Assembly (NCBI GenBank): GCA_902363595.1
Contig: CABJAP010000003.1
Span: 248,001 to 312,000, forward strand
Reading direction: 5' to 3'
Source of the DNA: Clostridia bacterium
GTDB taxonomy: Bacteria; Bacillota; Clostridia; Peptostreptococcales; Anaerovoracaceae
DNA: 64,000 bases
Shown: positions 17,288 to 26,163 of the stretch, piece by piece
Layout: the number at the start of each line of letters is the position of its first letter
Position numbering within the stretch: position 1 is the stretch's first letter
The notes under the pieces: model-generated
Databases searched by the model: none
The model's input: only the letters and a program-made list of their open reading frames with translations
Told to the model about the DNA's origin: nothing
Translations under genes and position numbers: made by a program

Positions 17288-17681
17288 CTATTTCATCCTC
17301 CATAATATGATGTCGTACCTGTGATTCCATCAAGTGCACCACATCTTAACAAACTCAAAATTATCTCGAACTAACCAGCTCGACAAATTCCTTTTTTGTC
17401 TTCATCTGCATTATATCATATTGTTATAAGCATTGCCATTTCTTTTCTGCTTTTGAAAAGTTACTTATCAGCCTATGTTTTGTAAAGGGTGATATTCAGC
17501 ATTTCTCACGCAACAAGCCCTTGACAAACCATAGACTAATAAGTTTTAAGGTAATCAAGCAGAAATGAAATAGTCTGCTGTTTCACGGCAACAAAAAAGA
17601 GATACCAACACACTTATGTAGTATCTCTTAGTCTAGTAGCAATATTCTTTTGTTTGCAAGCAGGTAAACATGGGCTGTTTC
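17288..17681. other. Non-coding stretch near the right end of the element
   Basis: AT-rich, no gene seen. It holds the upstream region of the dfrF-like gene and a terminator-like hairpin at 17593-17629. Confidence 0.5.
17593..17629 (-). terminator. Terminator-like hairpin
   Basis: AAGAGATAC (17597-17605) pairs with GTATCTCTT (17621-17629); on the minus strand a run of T follows. It could stop transcripts entering from the XRE promoter into the element. Confidence 0.6.
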
Positions 17682-17819
17682 TTAATATCTTTTTGTTTGG
17701 GAAACACCCTTTTCCCATTTATTAACGGCCGGCGCAGTGACGCCCAGATAGCGCGCCACCTGTTCCTGTGTCAAATTCAATTGCTTTCGTTTCTCTCTGA
17801 TTACTTGAGGCAGTTTCAT
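17682..17819 (-). pseudogene. XRE-family regulator, 5' part (split by mobile element)
   Basis: The start at 17819 follows AAAGGAG. The product reads MKLPQVIREKRKQLNLTQEQ, then VARYLGVTAPAVNKWEKG, the first helices of an XRE domain, and then runs into element sequence and stops at 17682. The host part ends at the core GG (17707-17708). The rest of the gene is at 876-1830. The promoter of the regulator remains here, so a 45-residue truncated peptide may still be made. Confidence 0.9.
17690..17720. other. Right attachment site (att) of the 15.9-kb element
   Basis: On the minus strand it reads GGGAAAAG-GG-TGTTTCCC. The part before the GG (17707-17708) is XRE coding sequence; TGTTTCCC belongs to the element and mirrors GGGAAACC at the left end. 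Confidence 0.8.
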
Positions 17820-17964
17820 AAAAAACTCCTTTCCTTCTTCAACGGTATCTTACTCGTATTTTAGCATTGGAGTTCTTCTAATGATATTGACCGGTTATTA
17901 AGTTTTCATCAAAAAACTTAACTGTTATTCATATATTTGCGCTGATTTCCTGCTCCAAACCACC

Positions 17965-18324
17965 TCAACCTAAGCGGATTGGCTTGTATGCGGCGATTAT
18001 ATTTTTTGCTTCCTCAAGCACGCGGGCTTCGCTCTCCACTCCAAAGGACCAGTACTTAAACAAGATATTATTGCTGCCGCCTGAAACCATAACTACGATT
18101 TTGAGCATTCCGACATATTCTAAAGTCGTAACGTTCATCGTCAGCCAATTGCCTCCGCGAAAGGAATATCGTTCAAAAACCTGGATACAGCACCGAACCC
18201 CATTGATCTTTGTACGGAACTGATGCCGGATCTCAGAAAAAAGCTTTTCACGCTGCATCGCCTGCTCCAGATAACGGGTAAATTCATCGATATTTCCCTG
18301 CATTTGCGTTACAAACTTTCCCAT
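17965..18324 (-). CDS. DUF6054-like protein
   Basis: A 119-residue protein with the pattern of DUF6054: a helical start with GNIDEFTRYLEQAM, VRCCIQVFERYSFRGGNW, a strand LTMNVTTLEYVG and VVMVSGGSNNILFKYWSFG. No catalytic motif is visible and the family has no known function. It lies 32 bp after the nucleotidyltransferase gene on the same strand and is the last gene of the long minus-strand run before the mobile element. Confidence 0.65.
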   Translation of the reverse strand: MGKFVTQMQGNIDEFTRYLEQAMQREKLFSEIRHQFRTKINGVRCCIQVFERYSFRGGNWLTMNVTTLEYVGMLKIVVMVSGGSNNILFKYWSFGVESEARVLEEAKNIIAAYKPIRLG

Positions 18325-18356
18325 AGATTTGCCTTTCTCTATTTAATTGAACCTAT

Positions 18357-19034
18357 TCACCGTATAAAATTGGTCCGTGCGCTCTTCTCTGCCTGGGGCG
18401 GCTGGATTCGTTCTGCCGACCAACTAATCAGCAGGTCAGACAGAGGTTCGAAATTGGCCGGACAATCCTCTTTCATCTCTAAAATTCTCTGCTCCTGCTC
18501 GCCCAAAAGCGGCAGCAGCTGATGATGCTTATGTATGTAGGTTCCAGTTTTGCAAAAATGCTCCGCCTGCATGACAAAAACCGCCGCTTTACATAATGCA
18601 TTCAAAGCTGCCGGTTCTTTTCCATGCAAAAAGTTGTGGAGGCACCCATGATAAATGGCGCAGGCTCCCATATGGACCGCCTTTGCTGCGCTGTCCCCAT
18701 CGTCCAGCTTGATCAGCTCTTCCAGGCTGCCGTATACGGGGATCGTATCGTAATAAAACTGGAACAATTCCCCTTGCTCCCAATTCTGCAGCTCGGCTTT
18801 TCCGGAGATAAAACCGCACAGCCGGTCTCTGCAGGGCAGGCTTTCTACAGTCCTTTCATATTGCTTGATATCTTCAAAGGACAGGGTATCGAAAATCACC
18901 ACCACATCGATATCGCTGTCAGGCCCCGCCTCTTCCCTGGCCTGGCTTCCCTGCAGGCCGATAAAAAGGACGTTCTCTTTAAATTGATTCAGGATCGCAT
19001 CCTGAAAGTCTTTCATCCATTGTTTAATATCCAT
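18357..19034 (-). CDS. Nucleotidyltransferase-domain protein
   Basis: Residues about 20-110 form a polymerase-beta-type nucleotidyltransferase fold: GLQGSQAREEAGPDSDIDVV contains the GS motif and the two metal-binding Asp of DxD. The C-terminal half is helical, as in HEPN or KNTase-C substrate-binding parts. Related proteins transfer nucleotides to small molecules such as aminoglycosides, or to other proteins; the target here cannot be told. It lies 2 bp from the pyrimidine-nucleoside phosphorylase stop, so they share an operon. Confidence 0.8.
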   Translation of the reverse strand: MDIKQWMKDFQDAILNQFKENVLFIGLQGSQAREEAGPDSDIDVVVIFDTLSFEDIKQYERTVESLPCRDRLCGFISGKAELQNWEQGELFQFYYDTIPVYGSLEELIKLDDGDSAAKAVHMGACAIYHGCLHNFLHGKEPAALNALCKAAVFVMQAEHFCKTGTYIHKHHQLLPLLGEQEQRILEMKEDCPANFEPLSDLLISWSAERIQPPQAEKSARTNFIR

Positions 19035-19036
19035 AT

Positions 19037-20344
19037 CTATAACCCTATGATCTCTTTGATCAGCTTGTTTGTCTGCAGCATTTCTTCTCCGATCTGATAG
19101 GCGGACAACAGCTCTTCGGCAGCCGCCGCAGCTTTCTGCTCATCGTTTGCAAATACAGTAGCTAATGTTTCGCCTTCCAGCGCCGCATCGCCCACTTTCT
19201 TGTGGAGATAGATTCCCGCCGTCATATCGATGGCATCACCTTTGGCAGCCCTGCCGGCCCCTGCGTGCTGAGATGCGATTCCCACCTGACGTGCCTTAAT
19301 CTTTTGGATAAATCCGGCCCCAGGGCTGGTCACTTCCACTGCGAACTGATGCTGAGGAAATAAGCCGGCATCATCGAGGATCCTTGGGTCTCCTCCCTGC
19401 CCCTTTATAAAGAGGCGCATTTTTTCCAAGGCAGCGCCGCTTTGCAGGCTTTCACCGGCCATACGATAGCCCTCCTCAGGGGAAGCTGCTTTTCCGCCCA
19501 AATAAACCATGATCCCGGCCAAAGTCTGCGAAAGCAGGGTAATGTCCTCCGGTCCATTGCCCTTGAGCGTCTCGATGGCTTCGATCACTTCCAGGCTGTT
19601 TCCCACTGCCCGGCCCAGGGGCTGATCCATATCCGTGATAACTGCCGCAGTCCGCTTTCCGTCCGCATTGCCGATCTCCACCATCAGCTCGCCCAGGCGG
19701 CGGGCATCTTCCAGGCTTTCCATAAAAGCGCCGTCGCCGCACTTTACGTCCAACACAATAGCATCGCTGCCGGAAGCCAGCTTTTTGCTCATAATGCTGG
19801 AAGTGATCAGACTGAGGTTCTCCACCGTACCCGTCACATCCCGCAGCGCGTAAATTTTTTTATCAGCCGGAGCGATGCTGCCGGTCTGTCCGATAACGGA
19901 AATGCCGTTTTCATTGACCAGATTGACAAACTCCTGCTCCTCCAGCGTTGTCCGAAAACCTGGTATGGATTCCATCTTGTCCACCGTGCCGCCGGTAAAG
20001 CCCAGTCCTCTTCCGCTCATCTTGGCGATGGGCACGCCGCAGGCGGCGGCCATGGGGCCCACGATCAAAGTCGTTTTGTCTCCTACGCCGCCGGTACTGT
20101 GCTTATCCACTTTGATTCCCCGTATGGCCGACAGATCCACAATATCGCCTGAATCCCGCATAGCGGTCGTCAGGGCATAGGTTTCTTCCTTATTCATGCC
20201 GTTGAAATAAATGGCCATCAGCAGGGCGGACGCCTGATAATCTGGAACTGCGCCTTCCGTATATCCCTTAACAAAGAACTGGATTTCTTCTTCGGTCAGG
20301 ACGCCTTTGTCCCTCTTTTTTATGATCATATCATTCATATTCAT
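19037..20344 (-). CDS. pdp: Pyrimidine-nucleoside phosphorylase
   Basis: Cleaves uridine and thymidine with phosphate to the base and (deoxy)ribose 1-phosphate. The family motifs are complete: KHSTGGVGDKTTLIVGP near residue 85 (phosphate loop) and the signature SGRGLGFTGGTVDKMESI near residue 115. Length (about 436) is typical. The ATG at 20344 has AGGGGG at a better distance than the ATG at 20350. It follows phosphopentomutase by 27 bp, so the sugar phosphate made here can be turned to a 5-phosphate in the same pathway. Confidence 0.95.
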   Translation of the reverse strand: MNMNDMIIKKRDKGVLTEEEIQFFVKGYTEGAVPDYQASALLMAIYFNGMNKEETYALTTAMRDSGDIVDLSAIRGIKVDKHSTGGVGDKTTLIVGPMAAACGVPIAKMSGRGLGFTGGTVDKMESIPGFRTTLEEQEFVNLVNENGISVIGQTGSIAPADKKIYALRDVTGTVENLSLITSSIMSKKLASGSDAIVLDVKCGDGAFMESLEDARRLGELMVEIGNADGKRTAAVITDMDQPLGRAVGNSLEVIEAIETLKGNGPEDITLLSQTLAGIMVYLGGKAASPEEGYRMAGESLQSGAALEKMRLFIKGQGGDPRILDDAGLFPQHQFAVEVTSPGAGFIQKIKARQVGIASQHAGAGRAAKGDAIDMTAGIYLHKKVGDAALEGETLATVFANDEQKAAAAAEELLSAYQIGEEMLQTNKLIKEIIGL

Positions 20345-20371
20345 TTTCATGTCCCCCTGTCTTGAACCGAT

Positions 20372-21544
20372 CTATTTTTTGATCTGATTGAAAAAACTTT
20401 CTCCAATGGCCGTTTTCTTTGCTCCCAGCATTTCACAGACAGTCGCCCCGATATCAGCAAAGGAACTGCGGATCCCCAGATCGACCCCGCTGCGTATCTC
20501 CGCTCCTGCGATCACTACCGGAACATGTTCTCTCGTATGATCCCATCCACTGTGTACCGGATCGTTGCCGTGGTCCGCACACAGGATAAGCACATCGCTG
20601 TCTTTCATGGCCGCCAGAATTTCCGGAAGGCGGGCATCGAATTCTTCAATGGCTTTTCCGTAACCCTGGGGATCTCTCCTGTGCCCATACTTGGAATCAA
20701 AGTCCACCAAATTGGTGAAAATCAATCCCTCAAAGTCCATATTGAGCGCTTCAATGGTTTTATCAACGCCATCCATGTTGCTGACGGTATGGACCGCCTG
20801 AGTGATTCCCTGGCCGTCGAAAATATCCCGTATCTTACCAATGGCATAGGTTTCCTTTCCCAGCTCCGCCACATGATCGAGCATGGTTTTTCCGGAGGGA
20901 GAAACGGCATAATCCTTCCGGTCGGCCGTTCTGCTCCGTTTTCCATCCTCCAAAACGTAGGGACGGGCAATGACCCGGCCGCAGGACCAGTCGCCCTGGA
21001 GCATTTCCCGGGCAATTTGACAAATATGGTAGAGCTCCTCCAGGGGAATCACAGCCGTATTGGCCGCAATCTGAAAAACACTGTCCGCAGAAGTATAAAC
21101 AATGGGGTTTCCCGTTTCCTCATGCTCCGGCCCCAGCTCATCAATGATCACCGTTCCCGAAGCCGTGCAATTTCCCAGGACCTCTCTGCCTATGGCCTTC
21201 TGGAATTTCTCGATAAATTCCTGGGGGAATCCATCTGGATACGTCTTAAAAGGCACTTCCGTATATAGTCCGGCGATTTCCCAGTGGCCGGTAATGGTAT
21301 CTTTGCCGTTGGATTTTTCCCTGAGCTTGCCGAAGGAGCCTGCAGGATCGCTGACTGCAAAAGCCCCGCCCGCGGCCCCCTGAATATTTCCAAAACCCAG
21401 TCTTTGCAGGTTTGGCATGGAAAGCTGAGGGTATTGCTGGGCAATATGGCCCAGCGTGTCCGCCCCCTGATCGCCGTAACGTCCCGCGTCCGAAAGCTCC
21501 CCCACGCCCAGACTGTCCAGTACAAGAATTGCTGCTCGTTTCAT
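20372..21544 (-). CDS. deoB: Phosphopentomutase
   Basis: Interconverts (deoxy)ribose 1- and 5-phosphate. The alkaline-phosphatase-fold motifs are present: ILVLDSLGVGELSDA at the start with metal ligand Asp, GKDTITGHWEIAG with the phosphorylated Thr, and the C-terminal metal site ILCADHGNDP and WDHTREHVPV. Length 390 is full. I chose the ATG at 21544 (MKRAAIL), with GGAG 8 bp upstream. It is flanked by a phosphoesterase gene and pdp in one operon for nucleoside use. Confidence 0.95.
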   Translation of the reverse strand: MKRAAILVLDSLGVGELSDAGRYGDQGADTLGHIAQQYPQLSMPNLQRLGFGNIQGAAGGAFAVSDPAGSFGKLREKSNGKDTITGHWEIAGLYTEVPFKTYPDGFPQEFIEKFQKAIGREVLGNCTASGTVIIDELGPEHEETGNPIVYTSADSVFQIAANTAVIPLEELYHICQIAREMLQGDWSCGRVIARPYVLEDGKRSRTADRKDYAVSPSGKTMLDHVAELGKETYAIGKIRDIFDGQGITQAVHTVSNMDGVDKTIEALNMDFEGLIFTNLVDFDSKYGHRRDPQGYGKAIEEFDARLPEILAAMKDSDVLILCADHGNDPVHSGWDHTREHVPVVIAGAEIRSGVDLGIRSSFADIGATVCEMLGAKKTAIGESFFNQIKK

Positions 21545-21549
21545 GATCA

Positions 21550-22251
21550 TCACTCCTTTATCCGTACAGGCCTGCAGTTGAGATAGTCCAAAGAGACCAG
21601 CCTGTACATTACCCCGTTATAAGTTCCCTGTAATCCATTTTTGAAAGCCTCTTTTCCATGAAGATGGCCGTATACCACTTGACTGACGCCTGCCCTGGAA
21701 AAGGCATCCGTAAAACCTGAGCCCTGGGCCTGACCTGCGGACGGCGGAAAATGCAGGACGCCGATGATACGATCGCCGCCGCCTTTTTCTTTGGCATCCG
21801 TAAGGGACATCTCCAGTCTCAAAAGCTCCCGCTTATAGATTTTTTCATCCTGCTGGGTAAAATCGTCATTTCCCGGGCAAATCCACCCCCGGCTGCCGCA
21901 CAGAAAACAGCCTTCTGCTTCAAAGGCCGTATTCTGTACAAAATGGATCGAATCATAAAGGCTGTTGAGCTTTCCGATTCCGCTCCACCAGAGATCGTGA
22001 TTTCCCTTGAAAATCACTTTTTTCCCAGGCAATCCGTCGATCCAGTCCAAATCCGGGATCGCTTCCGAAAGCTTCAGCCCCCAGGAAATATCCCCGGCCA
22101 AAACGATGGTATCTTCCGGCTTAATCAATTCCAGCCAGTTCTTTTTCAATTTTGCCGCATGATCGATCCACGCACTGCCGTATATGTCCATGGGCTTTTC
22201 AACGCCCGGAGCAAAGGACAGGTGCAGATCGCCAATCGCATAAATGCTCAT
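21550..22251 (-). CDS. Metallophosphoesterase
   Basis: A calcineurin-type phosphoesterase: IYAIGDLHLSF (DxH), TIVLAGDISWG (GDxxWG), VIFKGNHDLWW (GNHD) and VVYGHLHGKE (GHxH) give the five motifs of the dinuclear metal site. At 233 residues it is a single domain. The substrate is unknown. It ends 5 bp before the deoB start and follows rmuC by 14 bp, so it is part of the same operon. Confidence 0.9.
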   Translation of the reverse strand: MSIYAIGDLHLSFAPGVEKPMDIYGSAWIDHAAKLKKNWLELIKPEDTIVLAGDISWGLKLSEAIPDLDWIDGLPGKKVIFKGNHDLWWSGIGKLNSLYDSIHFVQNTAFEAEGCFLCGSRGWICPGNDDFTQQDEKIYKRELLRLEMSLTDAKEKGGGDRIIGVLHFPPSAGQAQGSGFTDAFSRAGVSQVVYGHLHGKEAFKNGLQGTYNGVMYRLVSLDYLNCRPVRIKE

Positions 22252-22265
22252 GTCAATTAGCTCCT

Positions 22266-23531
22266 TCAGTCAATATCATCTGTAAAGTCCAACAACGTTT
22301 TACTGTCTTCTTCCGCCAGGCTGGAGACGCTGCGCAGCTTGCGCTGAATGCTCCTGGTCCTGGTGCCGATCAGCTTGTCCAGCTCGGAATTGGCCTGATT
22401 GATCCGGTTTTGAGTCGCGGCCAGTACGTCTCCGAATTTATCGAACTCGGTTTTGACTGCCCCCAGAACATCCCATACCTGACTGGAATGTTTTTGAATC
22501 GCCAAGGTCTTGAAGCCCATCTGCAGGCTGTTGAGCAGGGCCGCCATGGTGGTGGGCCCTGCGATATTGATCTTGTAATCCCGCTGCAAGGTTTCCACCA
22601 GTCCCCGGCGCACCACTTCCGCATAAAGCCCTTCGAAAGGAAGGAAGAGAATGGCAAAATCCGTGGTCGCGGGCGGCTCCACGTATTTATCGTGGATATC
22701 CTTTGCCGATTTTTTCACAGCTCGTTCCAGCAGCTTGCCGGTTTCCTGGATCATCAGAGGATCGCCGCCATCGTAAGCATCCATCAAATTGGCATAAACG
22801 TCGGCGGGAAACTTGGCATCGATGGGCAGATAGACAGCTGCATCCCCCTCCCCCGGAAGGCGGATGGCGAATTCCACCCGTTCACTGCCGGAAGGCTTGG
22901 TGCGGACATTTTCCTCATACTGATCGGGAGCCAGAATTTGTTCCAGGATGGCTCCCAGCTGGATCTCGCCCAAGATGCCTCTCGTCTTAACATTGGAAAG
23001 CACCTTTTTCAAATCCCCCACACCCGAAGCCAGGGTCTGCATTTCTCCCAGCCCCTTGTACACTTGTTCCAGCCGCTCGCTGACTAGCTTAAAGGATTGG
23101 CTGATGCGGGTTTCCAAAGTCTTTTGCAGCTTTTCATCCACTGTATGCCGCATCTGCTCCAGCTGCCGGTTGTTATCGGCAGTCAGGGCAGCGAGCCGCC
23201 CTTCCATGGTCTGCCGTATCTGTTCCATCTTATGTTCATTTTGTATGGTCATGCTGGCAAACTGCCGGTTCATCTCCGCCAATCGTTTATCCTGAGCCTC
23301 CGCAGATCCCCGCTGGTTGACGGCCAGCATTTCGCCCAGGGCTTTGACGCTGCTCTGAACCAACTGCAGCGTTTCCTGCCTGGATACCTGTATCTGCTGC
23401 TCCAGATCCCGTTTTGTCTCTTTAATAAGCTGGGCCTGCATACCGGAACGGCTGAGGGCACTGATCTTCAGCAGCGCAAAAACAAGCAGCACAACAGCAG
23501 CCAGCGCTGCCGAAAGTGTGATATATTCCAT
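22266..23531 (-). CDS. rmuC: DNA recombination protein RmuC
   Basis: The N-terminus is a transmembrane helix (LSAALAAVVLLVFALLKI), then a long coiled coil to about residue 170, then the RmuC nuclease-like domain with the marker segments GILGEIQLGAILEQIL, LPIDAKFP and FAILFLPFEGLYAEV. RmuC limits inversions and other rearrangements at repeats; its nuclease activity is inferred from the restriction-endonuclease-like fold. Length 421 is typical. Confidence 0.93.
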   Translation of the reverse strand: MEYITLSAALAAVVLLVFALLKISALSRSGMQAQLIKETKRDLEQQIQVSRQETLQLVQSSVKALGEMLAVNQRGSAEAQDKRLAEMNRQFASMTIQNEHKMEQIRQTMEGRLAALTADNNRQLEQMRHTVDEKLQKTLETRISQSFKLVSERLEQVYKGLGEMQTLASGVGDLKKVLSNVKTRGILGEIQLGAILEQILAPDQYEENVRTKPSGSERVEFAIRLPGEGDAAVYLPIDAKFPADVYANLMDAYDGGDPLMIQETGKLLERAVKKSAKDIHDKYVEPPATTDFAILFLPFEGLYAEVVRRGLVETLQRDYKINIAGPTTMAALLNSLQMGFKTLAIQKHSSQVWDVLGAVKTEFDKFGDVLAATQNRINQANSELDKLIGTRTRSIQRKLRSVSSLAEEDSKTLLDFTDDID

Positions 23532-23535
23532 AGAT

Positions 23536-24525
23536 TTACCTTTCGTATTTTTGATTGATTGCTTTAATCCGCTCCGCTACTTGCTGCCGCAGACTTTCCG
23601 GAGCCAGGACTTCCACACTGCCGCCGAACTGGATCGCCCAGTAAGCGATCGCTTGCTCATTTGCCTTTACCCGCACCAGATACCCGTCTTCTTCCCGGGA
23701 AATCTCAATGTCTTTTCCCAGCCAGTCGATGGCATCGTTGATCCCCCATTCTTCCACCTTTAAGGTGATCATCGAGGATTTTCCGGAAAACATATAAAGA
23801 TGCTCCGCCATATGGGTCGGCAAATCCAATCCGTTTTTCAGCTCCTCCACCTCTTCCAGCGGCTTGGCGTCCAGATCTAGAATCTCCGTATCGGTGATCT
23901 TTTCTACGCGGAAATGGGTGACATTATTGTATTTGTTCACGTTGCCGATCAAGTAATAGCGCCCATTGGCAACTACGATCTGATAGGGGTTGACCAGATG
24001 TTTGTTTTCTGTTGTGTGGTGCAGCTGTTTATCCGGTCCGTATTTATTATAGAAAAAGGAGATCTTTTTCCTGTCTTCAATTGCTCTGCTGATCTGCTCG
24101 ATGGTATGGAAGAGTTCATTTCCTTCATCCCTCTCCATCCGTTCAATGTTATAGACGTGGCGCATCTGTTTTTTAAAAAAGACGCTGGATTGGTTAATCA
24201 GCTTCTCAATCAAATCCTGCGCCTGCTTTTCCGGTATATGGCGGGAAGCCATCACACTGTCGATCAAAAGCCGCAGCTCGCCGTCTCCGAATTCACGTTT
24301 TGCTAGAAACCACCCCTTCTTCTTAGTGTGGCGGATTTCGTAGCCCATATCCTGTAAATCGCCCACATTTCTCGATACCGCTTTGCGCTCGCAGACGATG
24401 CCAAAGTCCCGTTCCATAATTTCAACGATCTCTTTTTGCATCAGCGGGTGATCCTGGTCTGAGTATCTGCGGAGAATTTCCAGGATATAGAGGATATAGA
24501 GTTTTTTTACTTGTCCTTTACTCAT
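23536..24525 (-). CDS. WYL-domain transcriptional regulator
   Basis: N-terminal winged helix (residues 1-80: QKEIVEIMERDFGIVCERKA, SRNVGDLQDMGYEI), then a WYL domain (about 140-210: KISFFYNKYGPDK, VNPYQIVVANGRYYLIG) and a C-terminal WCX part. WYL proteins sense nucleic acids or nucleotides and often control DNA-damage or defence genes. The ATG at 24525 overlaps the upstream gene by 8 bp (ATGAGTAA), hence coupling. It precedes rmuC by 4 bp, so it may regulate this repair-linked operon. Confidence 0.85.
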   Translation of the reverse strand: MSKGQVKKLYILYILEILRRYSDQDHPLMQKEIVEIMERDFGIVCERKAVSRNVGDLQDMGYEIRHTKKKGWFLAKREFGDGELRLLIDSVMASRHIPEKQAQDLIEKLINQSSVFFKKQMRHVYNIERMERDEGNELFHTIEQISRAIEDRKKISFFYNKYGPDKQLHHTTENKHLVNPYQIVVANGRYYLIGNVNKYNNVTHFRVEKITDTEILDLDAKPLEEVEELKNGLDLPTHMAEHLYMFSGKSSMITLKVEEWGINDAIDWLGKDIEISREEDGYLVRVKANEQAIAYWAIQFGGSVEVLAPESLRQQVAERIKAINQKYER

Positions 24526-24991
24526 CGGTTTCTTCCCCGTCCTCCAGGGGATATTCCTCCGTATAGTCGGTATAGACGATGTCCAAATCGTGAAGAGCCT
24601 GATTAACATCCTTTTTGCACTGTTCTACTTTTGCGAAAATTTCCTTGTAAGTGGACAATTTAGCCTCTTCCTTCATGGCTTTCTTTTTTAGAAAAACCTG
24701 CAGCTGCACATACACATCACACAGGGCGATAAACAAGGACAACGCCCGGCTGAAGCTTTCCGCCACCTCTTTTGAAGCCTGTTCATCGATTTGAATATGA
24801 ACGATATCGATCTCCTGGGCCAGCCTTTTACAAGCTTTCAATTTTGCGATGTTGCCGTCATAGTCCTTCTTGCGGAATATGCTTCGAAACTGAGAATCGT
24901 TGATAATCTGCTGCTCCGCTTCTTTAAATTCTTCCACAACGTCGATATAAAAATGTTCGATCCTTTGGATCAGTGTTCGATAGTCTGACAT
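24518..24991 (-). CDS. Hypothetical helical protein
   Basis: I do not recognise this 157-residue protein. It is mostly alpha-helical and charged, with likely coiled-coil segments (residues 1-60 and 105-140), no signal peptide and a very acidic tail (DYTEEYPLEDGEETDE). Its stop overlaps the WYL regulator start, so the two products are made together and may interact. Confidence 0.75.
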   Translation of the reverse strand: MSDYRTLIQRIEHFYIDVVEEFKEAEQQIINDSQFRSIFRKKDYDGNIAKLKACKRLAQEIDIVHIQIDEQASKEVAESFSRALSLFIALCDVYVQLQVFLKKKAMKEEAKLSTYKEIFAKVEQCKKDVNQALHDLDIVYTDYTEEYPLEDGEETDE

Positions 24992-25006
24992 TGATTTCCT
25001 CCGCTT

Positions 25007-25516
25007 CTACTTTTCGGACATATTTTCTATCAGCTGTTGATAACGATTCAGATCGCTGTCACTGAAAGCAACCAACAGGATTGCCATCTCATACTCCTTT
25101 AGGAAATCCAGGCAGGCTTCCACTGCGATTTGAGCGGCCTTTTCTTTTGGATAACCATATACGCCTGTGGAAATAGCGGGAAAGGCGATGGAGGCCAGCT
25201 GATTTTCTCTGGCCAGCTTCAAGCTGTTTTGATAGGCATTCTTCAGAAGCTCCGGTTCACCCTGCTCCCCTCCGTGCCATACCGGCCCTACCGTGTGGAT
25301 CACGTGCTTGGCCGGAAGTTTATATCCTTTGGTTATCTTGGCTTGTCCCGTTTCGCAGCCGGCAAGGTTCCTGCACTCTTTTAGCAGTTCTTTGCCCGCT
25401 GCCCGATGAATGGCTCCGTCCACGCCTCCGCCGCCCAGCAGCGTCCGATTAGCAGCATTGACGATAGCGTCTACGTTCAGCTTTGTGATGTCTCCTTTTA
25501 TCGCTTTCAGGCTCAT
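25007..25516 (-). CDS. Macro-domain O-acetyl-ADP-ribose deacetylase
   Basis: A 169-residue single macro domain of the YmdB/MacroD type: [20 protein letters not shown] carries the Asn that binds the distal ribose and the glycine loop, followed by ELLKECR and the second loop [12 protein letters not shown]. It removes ADP-ribose or acetyl groups from O-acetyl-ADP-ribose and modified proteins. Its 5' end overlaps a small membrane-protein gene by 68 bp in another frame. Confidence 0.92.
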   Translation of the reverse strand: MSLKAIKGDITKLNVDAIVNAANRTLLGGGGVDGAIHRAAGKELLKECRNLAGCETGQAKITKGYKLPAKHVIHTVGPVWHGGEQGEPELLKNAYQNSLKLARENQLASIAFPAISTGVYGYPKEKAAQIAVEACLDFLKEYEMAILLVAFSDSDLNRYQQLIENMSEK

Positions 25517-25664
25517 TGAGCATCATCCTTTCTTTTTCTTCTCTCATTCGGTCCCGTTCTTTCTTGTAAGCGTTACTGCGTGTTTCTTTTAAATAGTCGT
25601 TCCACAGAACAAGAACTAAAGCAATGGCGATCAGCATGAAAATCCAAGGTAAAATTAACAACAT
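25449..25664 (-). CDS. Small membrane protein with charged tail
   Basis: A 71-residue frame starting at 25664 behind GGAGGTG. Residues 1-23 ([20 protein letters not shown]) form one membrane helix; the rest is strongly charged, rich in Arg, Lys and Glu. The last 68 bp overlap the macro-domain gene. I do not know a function. The ribosome site and typical helix argue for a real gene; the overlap makes the exact C-terminus less certain. Confidence 0.6.
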   Translation of the reverse strand: MLLILPWIFMLIAIALVLVLWNDYLKETRSNAYKKERDRMREEKERMMLNEPESDKRRHHKAERRRYRQCC

Positions 25665-25818
25665 ATTGTATGCACCTCCGTCTGTTCTACTTGATATGGT
25701 TATACCCGTTCTCTTGATAGTTAAACTATACCAAAGTCTATGTCCGTTTTTCGGTGCGTATGCGAAATTTCTTGAAATTTTTTTAAAAATTTTTTCCCGC
25801 CGGGTCTGGCTGCCTTTT

Positions 25819-26163
25819 TTATCGCAGCAAGACGACGGTAATTCCCCGGTTTCCATCGATATAGCGGCTGAAGTCCCTCAGCTGAGGACAATAATCGATA
25901 AACACTTTTTTCTTGGAATACCAATCCTCGCCGGCTATGGCTTCTTTGATCACTCCCCGCAGGAGCGGTTCTTTCAGTTTGCTTTTCGTCGCGACCTTAA
26001 TCGCTCCGCCCGTGCCTGTGGAACCATATCCGTGTACAATGACCGCAGCTTTGCAGCCGCTTCTCTGGGCGGTGGTCAGATCGTTGACCAGGTTGCGCAT
26101 TGCCTGGGGAACAGTCGGATATCCCCGTTCCAAATTAATTTCTTTTACTTTTACCATTACCAT
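25819..26163 (-). CDS. Smr-domain protein
   Basis: A 114-residue stand-alone Smr (MutS2 C-terminal) domain: VKEINLERGYPTVPQAMRNL matches the start (LDLRG-type region), and AAVIVHGYGSTGTGGAIK the H-G-x-G core linked to nicking activity. The start at 26163 overlaps the tcdA stop by 7 bp; an alternative ATG is 6 bp later. Smr proteins act on branched DNA or on RNA in ribosome rescue; which applies here is open. Confidence 0.85.
   Translation of the reverse strand: MVMVKVKEINLERGYPTVPQAMRNLVNDLTTAQRSGCKAAVIVHGYGSTGTGGAIKVATKSKLKEPLLRGVIKEAIAGEDWYSKKKVFIDYCPQLRDFSRYIDGNRGITVVLLR

Larger units (their letters stand above)
1833..17708. mobile_element. Integrative mobilizable element, Tn916/TndX-like, 15.9 kb
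   Basis: The boundaries come from the split XRE gene and the paired half-sites. Rejoining the outer flanks at the GG core restores the XRE reading frame. Rejoining the element ends gives GGGAAACCGGTGTTTCCC, a dyad with 7-bp arms placed evenly around the GG, as expected of a serine-integrase attP. Contents from left to right: TndX-like serine recombinase, a short ORF, a degenerate tandem repeat array, a MobT relaxase, DUF3781 and GyrI-like genes, a RibD-type reductase, a broken DinB-like gene, an IS91-like composite insertion and a dfrF-like gene. No FtsK/TcpA coupling protein, VirB4-type ATPase or other conjugation gene is present, so transfer would need a helper. Confidence 0.85.

Noticed and set aside
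1833..17708. Self-transmissible conjugative element
   Set aside because: There is a relaxase and an integrase but no coupling protein or type IV secretion gene.
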